Below the pieces are notes generated by a model. That model worked only from the letters and a program-made list of their open reading frames with translations. It was not told the DNA's origin and did not search any database. Both the position numbers and the translations under genes were made by a program. Of a DNA stretch of 63,925 nt, positions 52,015 through 60,893 are shown one piece after another (the first letter of the stretch is position 1; each line of letters opens with the position of its first letter). Location: the NCBI GenBank assembly GCA_022616275.1, contig JAKEFB010000108.1:1-63925 (forward strand), read 5' to 3'. The DNA comes from Chloroflexota bacterium (lineage in GTDB: Bacteria; Chloroflexota; Anaerolineae; Promineifilales; Promineifilaceae).

Positions 52015-54195
52015 TTACGATGCGTAATAAATGCCTGCCTCCAAGCCGAAGCGGAGGTATTCTTCCAGGCGCACGCGCAGATTAGTTTCGCGCTGTGGCT
52101 GGTACAGATCGTGGAATGCGCCCATCTCTGCCTCGTCCTCTGCTCCGTTACGGATCTCGATCGGGCAAGCCAGTAGTAGCTGGGCGTAGCCGGGATGGCT
52201 GTATTCGCGGGCGGTGAAAATCGGTTCCAGGCGACCCTCTACCTGGGCCTGGATCTGCGCTTCTTCCGCAGGCGTCAAAGAGGGGTTGTCCTCCCGCGCC
52301 TGCGCAATGGCCTGCCGGGTTGCCAGGGCGGGCTGGCAGTTGTACTGGCGCGGCGTCTGTGAATTGGGCGGCACATACGAGAAGCGCACACAGCCCTGCT
52401 GCTTGCGCTTGCTCTGCAACTGTCCGGTGAAAATGCTGTTTTCGGCCAGCTCCACCTCGCGAACATAAACACGTCCGAAAATCGTGCTACGCCGGACTTC
52501 CAGGACTCCGCTGGCCTCGCTGCCATCGGTGCTGGCAGCCAGAGCGAAGGCCACATCGTCAAGGGCGTCTACGATGCTGTCCAGGATCTCCACCCTTACC
52601 CCTGATCCGGCCAACAGCCGGCCGCAGATAGTATGGTCTAACACCAGCCGGCCCTTGCTTTCCCCGCTCAGGCTGGCCGCTTCCCATTTAACCGAAGGTG
52701 CGGTAGGAGGTTTGGGTTGGCCAGTCTCTTTTTCCAACCAGGGGGCAAGCGTACATTGTTTGACGACCAGCGTCATCGCCTCTGTCCCACCCACTTCGAC
52801 GCCGCCGGTGATCAGCAGCCCATCCAGGGTCAGGGTAGCATCCTGGGCGGCGTTTATGGTGATCTGCCCGTCCAGTACCGGGCGGAAGCCGTTGCCGGCC
52901 TGCAGAGTCAGCACCTGATCGGCCGCCAGGGTGATCGTCAAATCCCCGCTCAGCGTGCGGCTCTCAGCGATCTCCACCGCACCATCCTGGGTGGCCAGGC
53001 TATTGAGCGCCTGTTGCACGGTCAGCCCACTCTGCGGGACTTTGAATGCGGGCGCAGGTTGGGTGGCGCGGCCATACTGACCGCTGCCCATCTTGTGGCT
53101 GAAACCGTGGGCGTAGCTCACCAGCACCTGCTCGACATCCACGCCGGCCGGGAAAGCCAGCCGCCCCAGGCTGGGGTCGACGGCAACTCGAATCGTCAGG
53201 CCCACCGGCGGATCACCCGGCTTGCCGGTTGGCTGGTAGTTTTTACTGTTCGGCGGGCGGCGCCAGAACTCGGGGATGGCTGGCTGCGGGTCGCTCAGGT
53301 CGCAGATCAGGATCTCTTCCGAAAAGATCTCATCCAACCCGCCGGCGCCCGGCACAAACAGTCGCAGGACCGGCGGGCTGCTGAAATAGGCGCCCACCCG
53401 CCTGGCTTCCTCGGTAGACTGGCCATCGGCCAGCGCCTGGCGCTGCCGCTCCAGTTCCAGGAACAACTCGCGCCTGACCAGGGGCTCTGGCACGTTGACC
53501 GGCTCGGCCAGGTGGGTGATGCTCTTCTCTGTTGCCGGCGAGTTGAACAGGGGGGCGTCCATCCCCAGTGGATGGAAGGTGAAACACCCGGCGGCGAGCT
53601 TTTTGGCCGTGCCGGCCGTAATGGGAAAATCACCCAGCCGCCAGAGGAAGAGGCCCACATGGGCGATGTTGTAGCGCCCGCCGCGTCGCACCCGGCGCAC
53701 TTCCAGGGCGTGCGTTAACCGGTCGAAGGCGGTATTCAGGCGGCCCAGCGCCTCGACCTGCCGCAGGTCCGGCGTGACCTGGTTATACAACCGCAAGTGG
53801 TTCATGTGTTGGGTCGTCGCCAGCCGCTCGAAGAACTCCACCGTCCGAGCCTTCCAGCCGGTGACATCTTGGGCAAGTTGTTCCAGGGTGGCCGCCGGTC
53901 CCTTACGCCTGCGGTAGCTGATCGTGTTCGCTACCTCGGCTCGTGGGCTGCTCACCTCCGGCACCACCCCGTGCAGCCCGCGATAGCCGATCAGGTCGCC
54001 AATGTAGGGCACCACCCAGTCGGCGCAGGTCTCAATAAACTGGTCATCGTAAAGCTGTTCCAGATCCTCCTGCAGGGCCTCGACCTGTTCGAAGATGACC
54101 GAGAGCAGCGCCTTCAGCGGCAGACCCTGTTGATCGTCGTAAACCCGGTAAATCTCCGGCAGGAGGCTGTAAAAGCGTTCCAGCTTTTCGTTCAT
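52015..54195 (-). CDS. Phage tail protein I-like baseplate protein (Afp12-like) with beta-helix half
   Basis: 726 residues. The first about 230 are a tail-protein-I domain: LERFYSLLPEIYRVYDDQQGLPLKALLSVIFEQ, then IETCADWVVPYIGDLIGYRGL and YRRRKGPAATLEQLAQDVTGW. In phage P2 gpI is under 200 residues. Here the protein goes on with a beta-sandwich-like part (about 230-390) and a beta-helix-like array (about 400-560: GDLTITLAADQVLTLQAGNG, QITINAAQDATLTLDGLLIT, VLEVRRSTIFGRVY), ending with a helical tail. Baseplate wedge function plus a surface-exposed extension is likely. The ATG overlaps the stop of the upstream gene by 4 bases. Confidence 0.87.
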   Translation of the reverse strand: MNEKLERFYSLLPEIYRVYDDQQGLPLKALLSVIFEQVEALQEDLEQLYDDQFIETCADWVVPYIGDLIGYRGLHGVVPEVSSPRAEVANTISYRRRKGPAATLEQLAQDVTGWKARTVEFFERLATTQHMNHLRLYNQVTPDLRQVEALGRLNTAFDRLTHALEVRRVRRGGRYNIAHVGLFLWRLGDFPITAGTAKKLAAGCFTFHPLGMDAPLFNSPATEKSITHLAEPVNVPEPLVRRELFLELERQRQALADGQSTEEARRVGAYFSSPPVLRLFVPGAGGLDEIFSEEILICDLSDPQPAIPEFWRRPPNSKNYQPTGKPGDPPVGLTIRVAVDPSLGRLAFPAGVDVEQVLVSYAHGFSHKMGSGQYGRATQPAPAFKVPQSGLTVQQALNSLATQDGAVEIAESRTLSGDLTITLAADQVLTLQAGNGFRPVLDGQITINAAQDATLTLDGLLITGGVEVGGTEAMTLVVKQCTLAPWLEKETGQPKPPTAPSVKWEAASLSGESKGRLVLDHTICGRLLAGSGVRVEILDSIVDALDDVAFALAASTDGSEASGVLEVRRSTIFGRVYVREVELAENSIFTGQLQSKRKQQGCVRFSYVPPNSQTPRQYNCQPALATRQAIAQAREDNPSLTPAEEAQIQAQVEGRLEPIFTAREYSHPGYAQLLLACPIEIRNGAEDEAEMGAFHDLYQPQRETNLRVRLEEYLRFGLEAGIYYAS

Positions 54196-56960
54196 GACAT
54201 CACTCCTAGCTCGCTCAGCGGCACCGGGTCGAGGGTCAGCAACTCGGCCCCCACCGGTTTTCCAAGCGGGTCCAGGCTGGGCGGGTGCGGCGAAATGCGC
54301 GCTGGCGGAAAAGCCGCGGGAGTCTCCAGGCTGCGGTACAGCTTGGTCACGTTGACGGCGATCACACCTTTGACTGCCTGGATGGTGGCAATGAGTTCGC
54401 TGAGCGTTACCGGCTGGCCAAAGTCCCGTTGATCGAACGAGAACACGGCCCGCAGCGCCGCTTCCACTGCCGCCAGAACCTTAGCCGGCTCGTAGTCCGG
54501 GTCAATCTTGACCTGGGCGGCGAGCTTGAAAAACCCTTTCAGGTACGATTTAGCCTGGATAGGGATCAGGGGATCGCCAGCTTTGTGCATCGCTGCCAGC
54601 AGGTCGGAGAGCGTCTGGCTATCGTCTTTGACTTCGGCTCCTTTTGCCCCGGCCACGGTCAGGAACACCTCGCGCCGCTGGCCCGTCCAGGTCCAGGTCG
54701 CCAGCGCCTTGGCGATTCCGGCAAACGAACGAGCGAAGTCCTCGTAGTCACGGAGCGACACGATACGGTCCAGGGTCATTACCGTCAGTGGGGTGTTACG
54801 CCGCGCGTCGTCCCGGCTTTCGGGGTCCGCTGCTCCCTCCGTATCCTGCGGGTTGGTCACGGCTTTTATCCCTAGCGGGCGGGTCATCAGCAGGCTAATC
54901 TGGTCGGCTTTGACCAACCCGGCCGTGCCAATGCCACGCCGGTAGCGGGCGCGGACGTTTTCCTGTCCGGTGGGCAGGCGTGCGCCGGTTTTTCCATCGC
55001 CGAACTGCACAACGACCGACCCTTCGTCGGTCCGGCGGGTAATATAAACCCGCTCGTTTGGCCCGCGGCCGTAGAAATCCGGCACCTCCTTCCACAGCAC
55101 ATCGTTGACCCGCACTTCCAGGGTAGACTGCGCCCCACTGGCCGTCCCGGCCTTGACGTAAGTCAGTGGCGGTTGGCGCAGCTTGAAACTCTGGAAAGCC
55201 TGGCTGGCGTCCCCGCTGCCGAGCACCTCTTCGCGCGTCTCGCCGTGGGTCGCCATGGCCACGTTGGCGTGGATCGTCACTGTCTCACGTACGTAGTGGT
55301 TCACCAGCGATTTTGAAAGGGTCAGGCGCGTATAGCCGTCAGCCTGCAGCAGGTGCGCCACCTCTTTCAGGGTAGCAGTCTCGCAGGCGCGCGTTCCACG
55401 ATTGTCAGCCAGTTCGCCGCACACGACGATTTTCTGCCCGGCGGACAGCCCATCCACCCAGCCGTTACATTCGATTTCATCGTCGGCGACTTCCGTCGTC
55501 AAGGATTCACGGGCCAGGATCAATTCCTCGGGCTGCCCGTATACGAGCGTGGTCCGGATGGCGAACTGCTCCAGACCGTTGTAATCGTTCAAGGTCAGGC
55601 GTGTCACCCGTCCGCTCAGGGTGAAATCGCTCTTAGAGAGTTCGACCGTGGCGTTCACGGTATAGGCTTTGAGCGTGCTCTGGTCGCGCAGCACCACCCA
55701 GCTTCCCTGAGCAATACCAGCATAGGTATTGTCGAGGAACATGTTTGTGCTGGTGCTCGTCTCGCCAGGATAATTCCGGAGTTTGCCGGCGAAACCAACA
55801 TTGGTTACATCGGCCCAGGAGTTCTGACGGGAGGAGTAGACACCGGCCACTGTGGTAGCTTTGGTTTTGGTGTTGTCTGATGGATCGGGGATGAACACGG
55901 TCTCGTAGGCACGTTGGCTATAGGGCAGGGTAGACCAAAGCGGGGCATTGTGTCCGAAAATCGCTGCCCGCGTGCGCAGAACATAGACGTTGGGCGCGAC
56001 CGGCCGAAGCGCTTTCAAATGCTCGAACAATTCCTGGGTCTGGAAGCCCTGCTGCTGGGCCAGTGCGGCCAGCCCGGCTGACGTCTGGGTCTGGCCCAGC
56101 AGCGTGCTGGCTAGCGCGCTGGGGGCAGGGGGGGTCTTCTGGTTGCTGGCCAGAGTGAAGCCAGTCAATGTCTGCTTGGGCGCCGAGGCCAGCCGCACCT
56201 CTGTGCGCCCTTGGTCGGGCTGGGCCAGCACTTCTGCTGCCTGGCAGAACAGGTAGCTGTTTCCACCCAGCGGCACCAGCAGGGTGTCGCCTGCCTTCAG
56301 GTTGAGCGCGCCCCCCTCGACCACCAGCTTGGTCATCGCTGCGCTGCGCGGGTGCGGTTGGGTCAGGCGCGGTCGGATAGCGTTCCAGGTTGGGCGGGCC
56401 TCGATCTTCTCCACCGTCTCGAAGATCTGCGGCTGCCCCCCTGGTTCGGGGACACTCTGCGCCTTTACGCCTGCCGCCAGCATTACCTGGGAGGGCACAC
56501 CGGCCATCCCGGCCCCAACGCCCGGGAGTTCCTCCAGCGTGAAGGCCAGGGTGGTGCTGGCTGCCACGCCCGGCCGCAGTTCGTAGCCGATCAGCCGCGC
56601 CAGGTACAGCAGGGAGAGCCGCTCCTGAGCGGTGCGTAGATATTGCTCGTTGGCGATCCGCTCCTGGTAAAAAGTGAGCACATCGGCGACCGTGGCCCAG
56701 GTGTCCAGCAGGGCGATAGCAAAATCATCCTCGTCGCGGGTGTTTAGTTTTTGCAGCGCCGCCCGCAGTTCAGGGTCGCGGGGGTTAGAGAGCCGCGCCA
56801 ATAGGCTACGTTTGAAGCGACTATGCGTGCCGATGCGGTATTGAATGGCGTTCAGGCCGGGGCGATTGTATACCTCGGCCGGCGCCTGGATAGCCAGCCC
56901 CTGGCAGCACCCGCAGGTATCCAACTCCGATGGTGGGTCGCTCACTGGGCTTGTGTTCAT
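54192..56960 (-). CDS. Large baseplate assembly protein, second gpJ/gp6-type
   Basis: 922 residues. An opening with a Cys pair (CGCCQGLAI) is followed by the family segment QYRIGTHSRFKRSLLARLS and DFAIALLDTWATVADVLTFYQERIANEQYLRTA (about 40-110), the counterpart of the NYLAxDYxSFRxxLL start of baseplate J proteins. The C-terminal part has the J-typical LRDYEDFARSFAGIAKALATW (about 735-755), VFLTVAG and TLSELIATIQAVKGVIAVNV. It resembles the other large protein encoded just upstream, suggesting an old duplication. Such proteins form the wedges around the hub. The gene overlaps both neighbours by 4 bases. Confidence 0.88.
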   Translation of the reverse strand: MNTSPVSDPPSELDTCGCCQGLAIQAPAEVYNRPGLNAIQYRIGTHSRFKRSLLARLSNPRDPELRAALQKLNTRDEDDFAIALLDTWATVADVLTFYQERIANEQYLRTAQERLSLLYLARLIGYELRPGVAASTTLAFTLEELPGVGAGMAGVPSQVMLAAGVKAQSVPEPGGQPQIFETVEKIEARPTWNAIRPRLTQPHPRSAAMTKLVVEGGALNLKAGDTLLVPLGGNSYLFCQAAEVLAQPDQGRTEVRLASAPKQTLTGFTLASNQKTPPAPSALASTLLGQTQTSAGLAALAQQQGFQTQELFEHLKALRPVAPNVYVLRTRAAIFGHNAPLWSTLPYSQRAYETVFIPDPSDNTKTKATTVAGVYSSRQNSWADVTNVGFAGKLRNYPGETSTSTNMFLDNTYAGIAQGSWVVLRDQSTLKAYTVNATVELSKSDFTLSGRVTRLTLNDYNGLEQFAIRTTLVYGQPEELILARESLTTEVADDEIECNGWVDGLSAGQKIVVCGELADNRGTRACETATLKEVAHLLQADGYTRLTLSKSLVNHYVRETVTIHANVAMATHGETREEVLGSGDASQAFQSFKLRQPPLTYVKAGTASGAQSTLEVRVNDVLWKEVPDFYGRGPNERVYITRRTDEGSVVVQFGDGKTGARLPTGQENVRARYRRGIGTAGLVKADQISLLMTRPLGIKAVTNPQDTEGAADPESRDDARRNTPLTVMTLDRIVSLRDYEDFARSFAGIAKALATWTWTGQRREVFLTVAGAKGAEVKDDSQTLSDLLAAMHKAGDPLIPIQAKSYLKGFFKLAAQVKIDPDYEPAKVLAAVEAALRAVFSFDQRDFGQPVTLSELIATIQAVKGVIAVNVTKLYRSLETPAAFPPARISPHPPSLDPLGKPVGAELLTLDPVPLSELGVMS

Positions 56961-59536
56961 TTTCCACCTCTGACCGTCAGGCGAAATACGCCTCGCTTGG
57001 GAAAATTCGGATCGTTGTCCAATTGGGCGATCTCCAGCCGGCCGATCGCCAGTTGCCCACTCTTGAGAGCCACGTCGCTTGGTTGATCCTGGCGCTGGCA
57101 GCGGGTGATTTCCACCGAAGCCACGCCCGGCACCGCCTCAGCCGCCGCGTACAGTGTGCTCAGGAATACCGGCTGGCCAAAGGTGAAGTTGTCTGGATGG
57201 AAAACGCCTTTCTTCTCGCCCGGCAATGTCCGATTGCTGAAGACTTCCAACAGGGCGGCCTTCACGTCGCTGTTAAAGTAATCCGGCCGGGCGCAGACCT
57301 GTATCTCGATCTCCAGGGGTACGAAGCGCGGGCTATCAATCTCCAGGTCGTGGTTGATCATCCGGTAAGGTTCCAGGTAACTGCGCAGCCTATCTTCGAA
57401 GTCGGCGCCCACCACCAGGCCACCCAACCGGTCAACAGTCAGGAACACGGTGTGCCAGCTACCTGTCCAGCGCAGCGAGGCCGCCGCCCGCTGCACCTCT
57501 GCGTTGCCTCCGGCAATGGTGGCATAGTCCTGCAGCGTGACCGCCCGCTCCTGGGTGCGGAAAGCTACCGGGGCGTTCTGGCGCACCCGCTCAATGCTCT
57601 CCAGTTCAATGCCACCACGCGCCGCCAACGGGTTGCTTACACTTTCGATGTCAGCCACTGTGCTGACGATATGGGTGATCGCTCCCCGGCCGACGTTGCC
57701 CGCCGTCCCATTGCCCACCCGGTACACCGCCCTGAAGCGCATCTCCTCCGGCGGGCGGAAGCCGTGCCGCCCATCGCCGAAGCGTAGTGACGCGCTGCCG
57801 CCAGCCTCTACCTCCACTACGAAATCTCTTTTCTCCGGCCCACTGCTCAAAAGGTCGCGCTGGACCGTCCAGGTCTCGCTGGTTGAATCCAGGGCGCTCT
57901 CCAGGCGGGTCACAGCCGGTATGACCTCCGCCATGCGCCACTGCATGGCCGCCTGGGCCGGCTTGAGCGGTTCTTCATCATCCAGGTAAGGGTACCGTGC
58001 TGCCTGGGTCAGCGGGCTTTCCTTCAGCCGTGGGCGGTAGCGGGGCAGGATACTCTCCAACTGGCCTCTCTGTAAAGCGTTGCTGGCCGACCCGGCGAAC
58101 AGGCCGCTCAACGGCCGCCCGGAGACGCCGGCCGGGATCTCGGCCGCAGCGCGCACCAGCCTGGGACGAGGCACTGCGCCCAGATCTTCCGGATCGGTGA
58201 TCGTCCGCCCGTGGTCGGCCAGGACGATATTGCCCAGCGCCAGGCTCACGTCGTCAATGTCTACCCCGGCCGACAAACAGAGCGGGAAGGGTAGGGCGTC
58301 CTCGGCGTGCCATTCGATCTCGGTAACCGGCTGGTCGTTGAGCGGGTCGGTCAGCGGATCACCGTTCGTCTGCTGCGCCTGGACCTTCGTCAGGCGCACC
58401 GCGCAGCGATGGTCCGGGTCAGCGTCCTCCTGCTCGCCACTCTGCGGGCCGCGTACTTCGATAAAGATCAGCACGTCGCCCGCCTTTAGATTGGCCAGCG
58501 TACCGTTCAAGGTCGCCCGCGTGGCGCCTTTAGGCAGGCAGCACTGCCGTTCGCCCCAAGTGTAGAACTTTATCTCGTTGTGGCCAACGTACAGGTCGGC
58601 CACGGGCTGCATCAGCTCGAAAACCTGGGCTCCGGTCGCCAGGGCTTTCTCGAATTCTGCCGAATCGGGCCGGATGCGTGGCGCCAGCCCAGGCGCCTGG
58701 GTCAACAGTTGTGTCCCACGGGGCAGCAGCGGCTGATCCGGCCCCACCTGGTGAGCATCCTTGCTGACCCGCACCTGCACCCAGGCCCGGGCATTGCAGC
58801 CATCGTGCATGAAATAATCCACTAATCGAGCGTGGCGGCGAACCGACACCCGCCGCCGGGCAGTGCTCAAGTAAGCCTCGGTAGCAACGGCATCCTGCTG
58901 GTAACTCAGGTAATCGGCCGTGTAGGCCAACAGTTCCACCAGCGTCACTCCCAGGTCGGCAGGATTACGCGCCCGCCATTCCGGCAGCAGGATGGCGAGC
59001 CGGTCAAGCATCAGCCGCCGGAAGCTGGCATAATCCTTGGCCAGATAGTTGATCTCCGGCTCAGCCGTCAACTCCGGCGGGCAGACCTGTTCGGGCAGGC
59101 AGTCAAAATCGTTCGGGCAGGTAACTTTGAACGAAAAATCCACCGCCGAGAGCTGGGGATCGAAGCCGGCTGGCGGCGCCGGCTCTTCCTGCGAACGTAC
59201 CAGCCGCAGGGTGTAGGTCGAAAAATCGCCTGGCGTGTTGACTGTCACGGTCAGCACGTTGTCGTTGGTGACCGGGTCGGCGCTCAATTGAATATCCTTC
59301 ACCCGTTCGCCGCCTTCGATGCGCAGGTTATCGCGCGCCAGACCCGGCGCCGGCGCCGGCGGCACCGCCTCTGATCCCGAGCCAGGCAGGTTGTGGATGA
59401 AATGCACGGTCAGAGTAGTCTGATCCTCCGAAACCTCCAGGAAGTCAATCCCGTTCAGTACCGGCTTACCGTCCTTCAGCGTGGTCCGCACCGCGTTGCG
59501 CCGGTCATCGCTCTGGCATTGGTATTGAGTGCCCAT
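56957..59536 (-). CDS. Large baseplate assembly protein J/gp6-type (Afp11-like)
   Basis: 859 residues. An N-terminal beta domain (to about 160) contains immunoglobulin-like strands. It is followed by INYLAKDYASFRRLMLDRLAILLPEWRARNPADLGVTLVELLAYTADYLSYQQDAVATEAYL (about 170-230), the classic beginning of putative baseplate assembly proteins. The C terminus has VTLQDYATIAGGNAEVQRAAASLRW, VFLTVDRLGG and the closing VFLSTLYAAAEAVPGVASVEI. It is expected to build the baseplate wedge with the gp25 protein encoded before it. It overlaps the next gene by 4 bases. Confidence 0.9.
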   Translation of the reverse strand: MGTQYQCQSDDRRNAVRTTLKDGKPVLNGIDFLEVSEDQTTLTVHFIHNLPGSGSEAVPPAPAPGLARDNLRIEGGERVKDIQLSADPVTNDNVLTVTVNTPGDFSTYTLRLVRSQEEPAPPAGFDPQLSAVDFSFKVTCPNDFDCLPEQVCPPELTAEPEINYLAKDYASFRRLMLDRLAILLPEWRARNPADLGVTLVELLAYTADYLSYQQDAVATEAYLSTARRRVSVRRHARLVDYFMHDGCNARAWVQVRVSKDAHQVGPDQPLLPRGTQLLTQAPGLAPRIRPDSAEFEKALATGAQVFELMQPVADLYVGHNEIKFYTWGERQCCLPKGATRATLNGTLANLKAGDVLIFIEVRGPQSGEQEDADPDHRCAVRLTKVQAQQTNGDPLTDPLNDQPVTEIEWHAEDALPFPLCLSAGVDIDDVSLALGNIVLADHGRTITDPEDLGAVPRPRLVRAAAEIPAGVSGRPLSGLFAGSASNALQRGQLESILPRYRPRLKESPLTQAARYPYLDDEEPLKPAQAAMQWRMAEVIPAVTRLESALDSTSETWTVQRDLLSSGPEKRDFVVEVEAGGSASLRFGDGRHGFRPPEEMRFRAVYRVGNGTAGNVGRGAITHIVSTVADIESVSNPLAARGGIELESIERVRQNAPVAFRTQERAVTLQDYATIAGGNAEVQRAAASLRWTGSWHTVFLTVDRLGGLVVGADFEDRLRSYLEPYRMINHDLEIDSPRFVPLEIEIQVCARPDYFNSDVKAALLEVFSNRTLPGEKKGVFHPDNFTFGQPVFLSTLYAAAEAVPGVASVEITRCQRQDQPSDVALKSGQLAIGRLEIAQLDNDPNFPKRGVFRLTVRGGK

Positions 59537-59560
59537 CGCTCGCCTCTCCTGCGCGCTCCG

Positions 59561-59923
59561 CTACAGGTTGCGCCTGAATTTCGCCACTACTTGCTGCTGG
59601 TCGCGGCGCACCACGTACTGGATCGTCACTTCCAGCAGCGACTCGTTGCTCACTACCTGGACGGCTTCGACCTGGATCAGGTCACCGAGCCACTGTTGCA
59701 GCGCCCCCTGGGTCAGGAACTGCACTGTGGCCGCCAGTTCGCTGCTGTTCGGCGCAAACACCAGTTGTCTCAGGCCGCTGCCGAAATCCGGCCGGTTGAC
59801 CCGTTCGCCTGGGGCCGTGAACAGCACCTGCTCGATCAGGTCCCGGATGTGCTGTTCGTCGCCGGCCTGCGCCGTGCGGCCCCGGCCGTCAAATTGAAAG
59901 GGATAATCAATCTCTATAAGCAT
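59561..59923 (-). CDS. gp25/GPW-type baseplate wedge protein (Afp9-like)
   Basis: 120 residues. DEQHIRDLIEQVLFTAPGERVNRPDFGSGLRQLVFAPN is the gp25 family core with the EPR-like loop written as PGERVNRPDFG. In T4 and R-type tails this protein forms the start of sheath assembly and links the wedge to the sheath. The length fits. The gene lies between the PAAR-like and large J-type genes, as in Afp/PVC clusters. Confidence 0.92.
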   Translation of the reverse strand: MLIEIDYPFQFDGRGRTAQAGDEQHIRDLIEQVLFTAPGERVNRPDFGSGLRQLVFAPNSSELAATVQFLTQGALQQWLGDLIQVEAVQVVSNESLLEVTIQYVVRRDQQQVVAKFRRNL

Positions 59924-59929
59924 ATTGCC

Positions 59930-60274
59930 TCACGTTCCCATCACTCGGATCTGGGTGGCTACCACGGTGGGTGGGCCCTGCGGGATTTGCTCCACGCTCT
60001 GGCACAGGCCGGTGCTGGCCTGCAAAATGGCCGGCTGGCCGTTAATGAAAACACGTGTCGCCGGCACGAGCCAGCGGCCGGTGACGCAGGGTTGGGGCTT
60101 GGTGCCCGTGCCAATGGGGACCTGGAAGGGGCAACCGGCTACGGTAAAGATATCCGCAAGGGTAACGGCCGGTTGGCCGCCGAGCAAAACACGGGCATTG
60201 CTGGTGATAAAGGTGACTTGCCCGCCGTGCGGGCATATGCCGGAAGCGCCGACGTGAACGAGAAATCCAGGCAT
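59930..60274 (-). CDS. PAAR-like spike tip protein (Afp10-like)
   Basis: 114 residues with the repetitive PAAR-like pattern: a Cys/His pair near the start (ICPHGGQ), then ARVLLGGQPAVTLADIFTVAGCPF, KPQPCVTGRWLVPATRVFINGQPAI and a late GLCQS. The Cys and His residues probably bind a metal ion that sharpens the tip. It would sit on the gpV-like trimer encoded directly upstream (12-base gap). Cargo can be attached to such tips, but no extension domain is present here. Confidence 0.9.
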   Translation of the reverse strand: MPGFLVHVGASGICPHGGQVTFITSNARVLLGGQPAVTLADIFTVAGCPFQVPIGTGTKPQPCVTGRWLVPATRVFINGQPAILQASTGLCQSVEQIPQGPPTVVATQIRVMGT

Positions 60275-60286
60275 TGTCCATCTCCC

Positions 60287-60796
60287 TCAGGTGATAACCA
60301 GAGCGCCATTGTTGATGGTCACCGTAGGGCCGGCCATCACGATAGTGGCGCCTTTGCCGTTAGAAATCGTAATCCCGACATCGTTGACCAAAATCATGGC
60401 CCCGGTCGTGCTTTTGAGCATGATGCCACCGGTGCCGGGTACGTCGCTGACGACAATACTGTTTTGCCCGGTTGTTTGCAGCACGATGTTAGGCGAGGCA
60501 GGGATGCCGGCCAGGGCCAGGGCAGGTACTTCAGCGGCCGATCCCCAGAAACCGCCGGTCCAGATGGGATAGTCAGGGTTGCCGCCCTCAAATTCGACCC
60601 AGACACCGGCTCCAATGATGGGGACGACGAAAACCCCCATTTGTGGCCCGGCGATGGGCATACAGGGCATAGCCCAACTGGAAATACTGAGGCCCAATAC
60701 GTCCGGCACCTGGATCAATAAGCGCCCTTTTTGCAGCGGGTCAACGTTGTTGAGCACAAGCCCTCGATATTTGCCGTAATATTTGTTGTTATCCAT
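60287..60796 (-). CDS. Spike base protein, gpV/gp5 OB-fold type
   Basis: 169 residues from the ATG at 60796 (YYGKYRGLVLNNVDPLQKGRLLIQVPDVLG); an upstream in-frame start at 60931 overlaps the hub gene and is rejected. The OB-fold domain (about 1-95) is typical for baseplate assembly protein V/VgrG, with WVEFEGGNPDYPIWTGGFWG. The end (about 105-169) is a short beta-prism-like repeat (NIVLQTTGQNSIVVSD, GIMLKSTTGAMILVND, GITISNGKGATIVMAG). The trimer should form the needle carrying the PAAR tip. In Afp8 and VgrG this part is fused to the hub, here it is a separate gene. Confidence 0.88.
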   Translation of the reverse strand: MDNNKYYGKYRGLVLNNVDPLQKGRLLIQVPDVLGLSISSWAMPCMPIAGPQMGVFVVPIIGAGVWVEFEGGNPDYPIWTGGFWGSAAEVPALALAGIPASPNIVLQTTGQNSIVVSDVPGTGGIMLKSTTGAMILVNDVGITISNGKGATIVMAGPTVTINNGALVIT

Positions 60797-60893
60797 AAAA
60801 ACGCCCCGTAGTTTGGGGGGACTGGAGAGTGGCAACGTTCCGTTGCTCCGGCAACCAGGGTTGCTCCCAATCTCCAATCTCCAATCTCTTTTA

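Noticed and set aside
59393-60721. 442-codon plus-strand ORF across gp25, PAAR and spike genes
   Set aside because: It runs across several short minus-strand genes with clear families and reads as a composition artefact.
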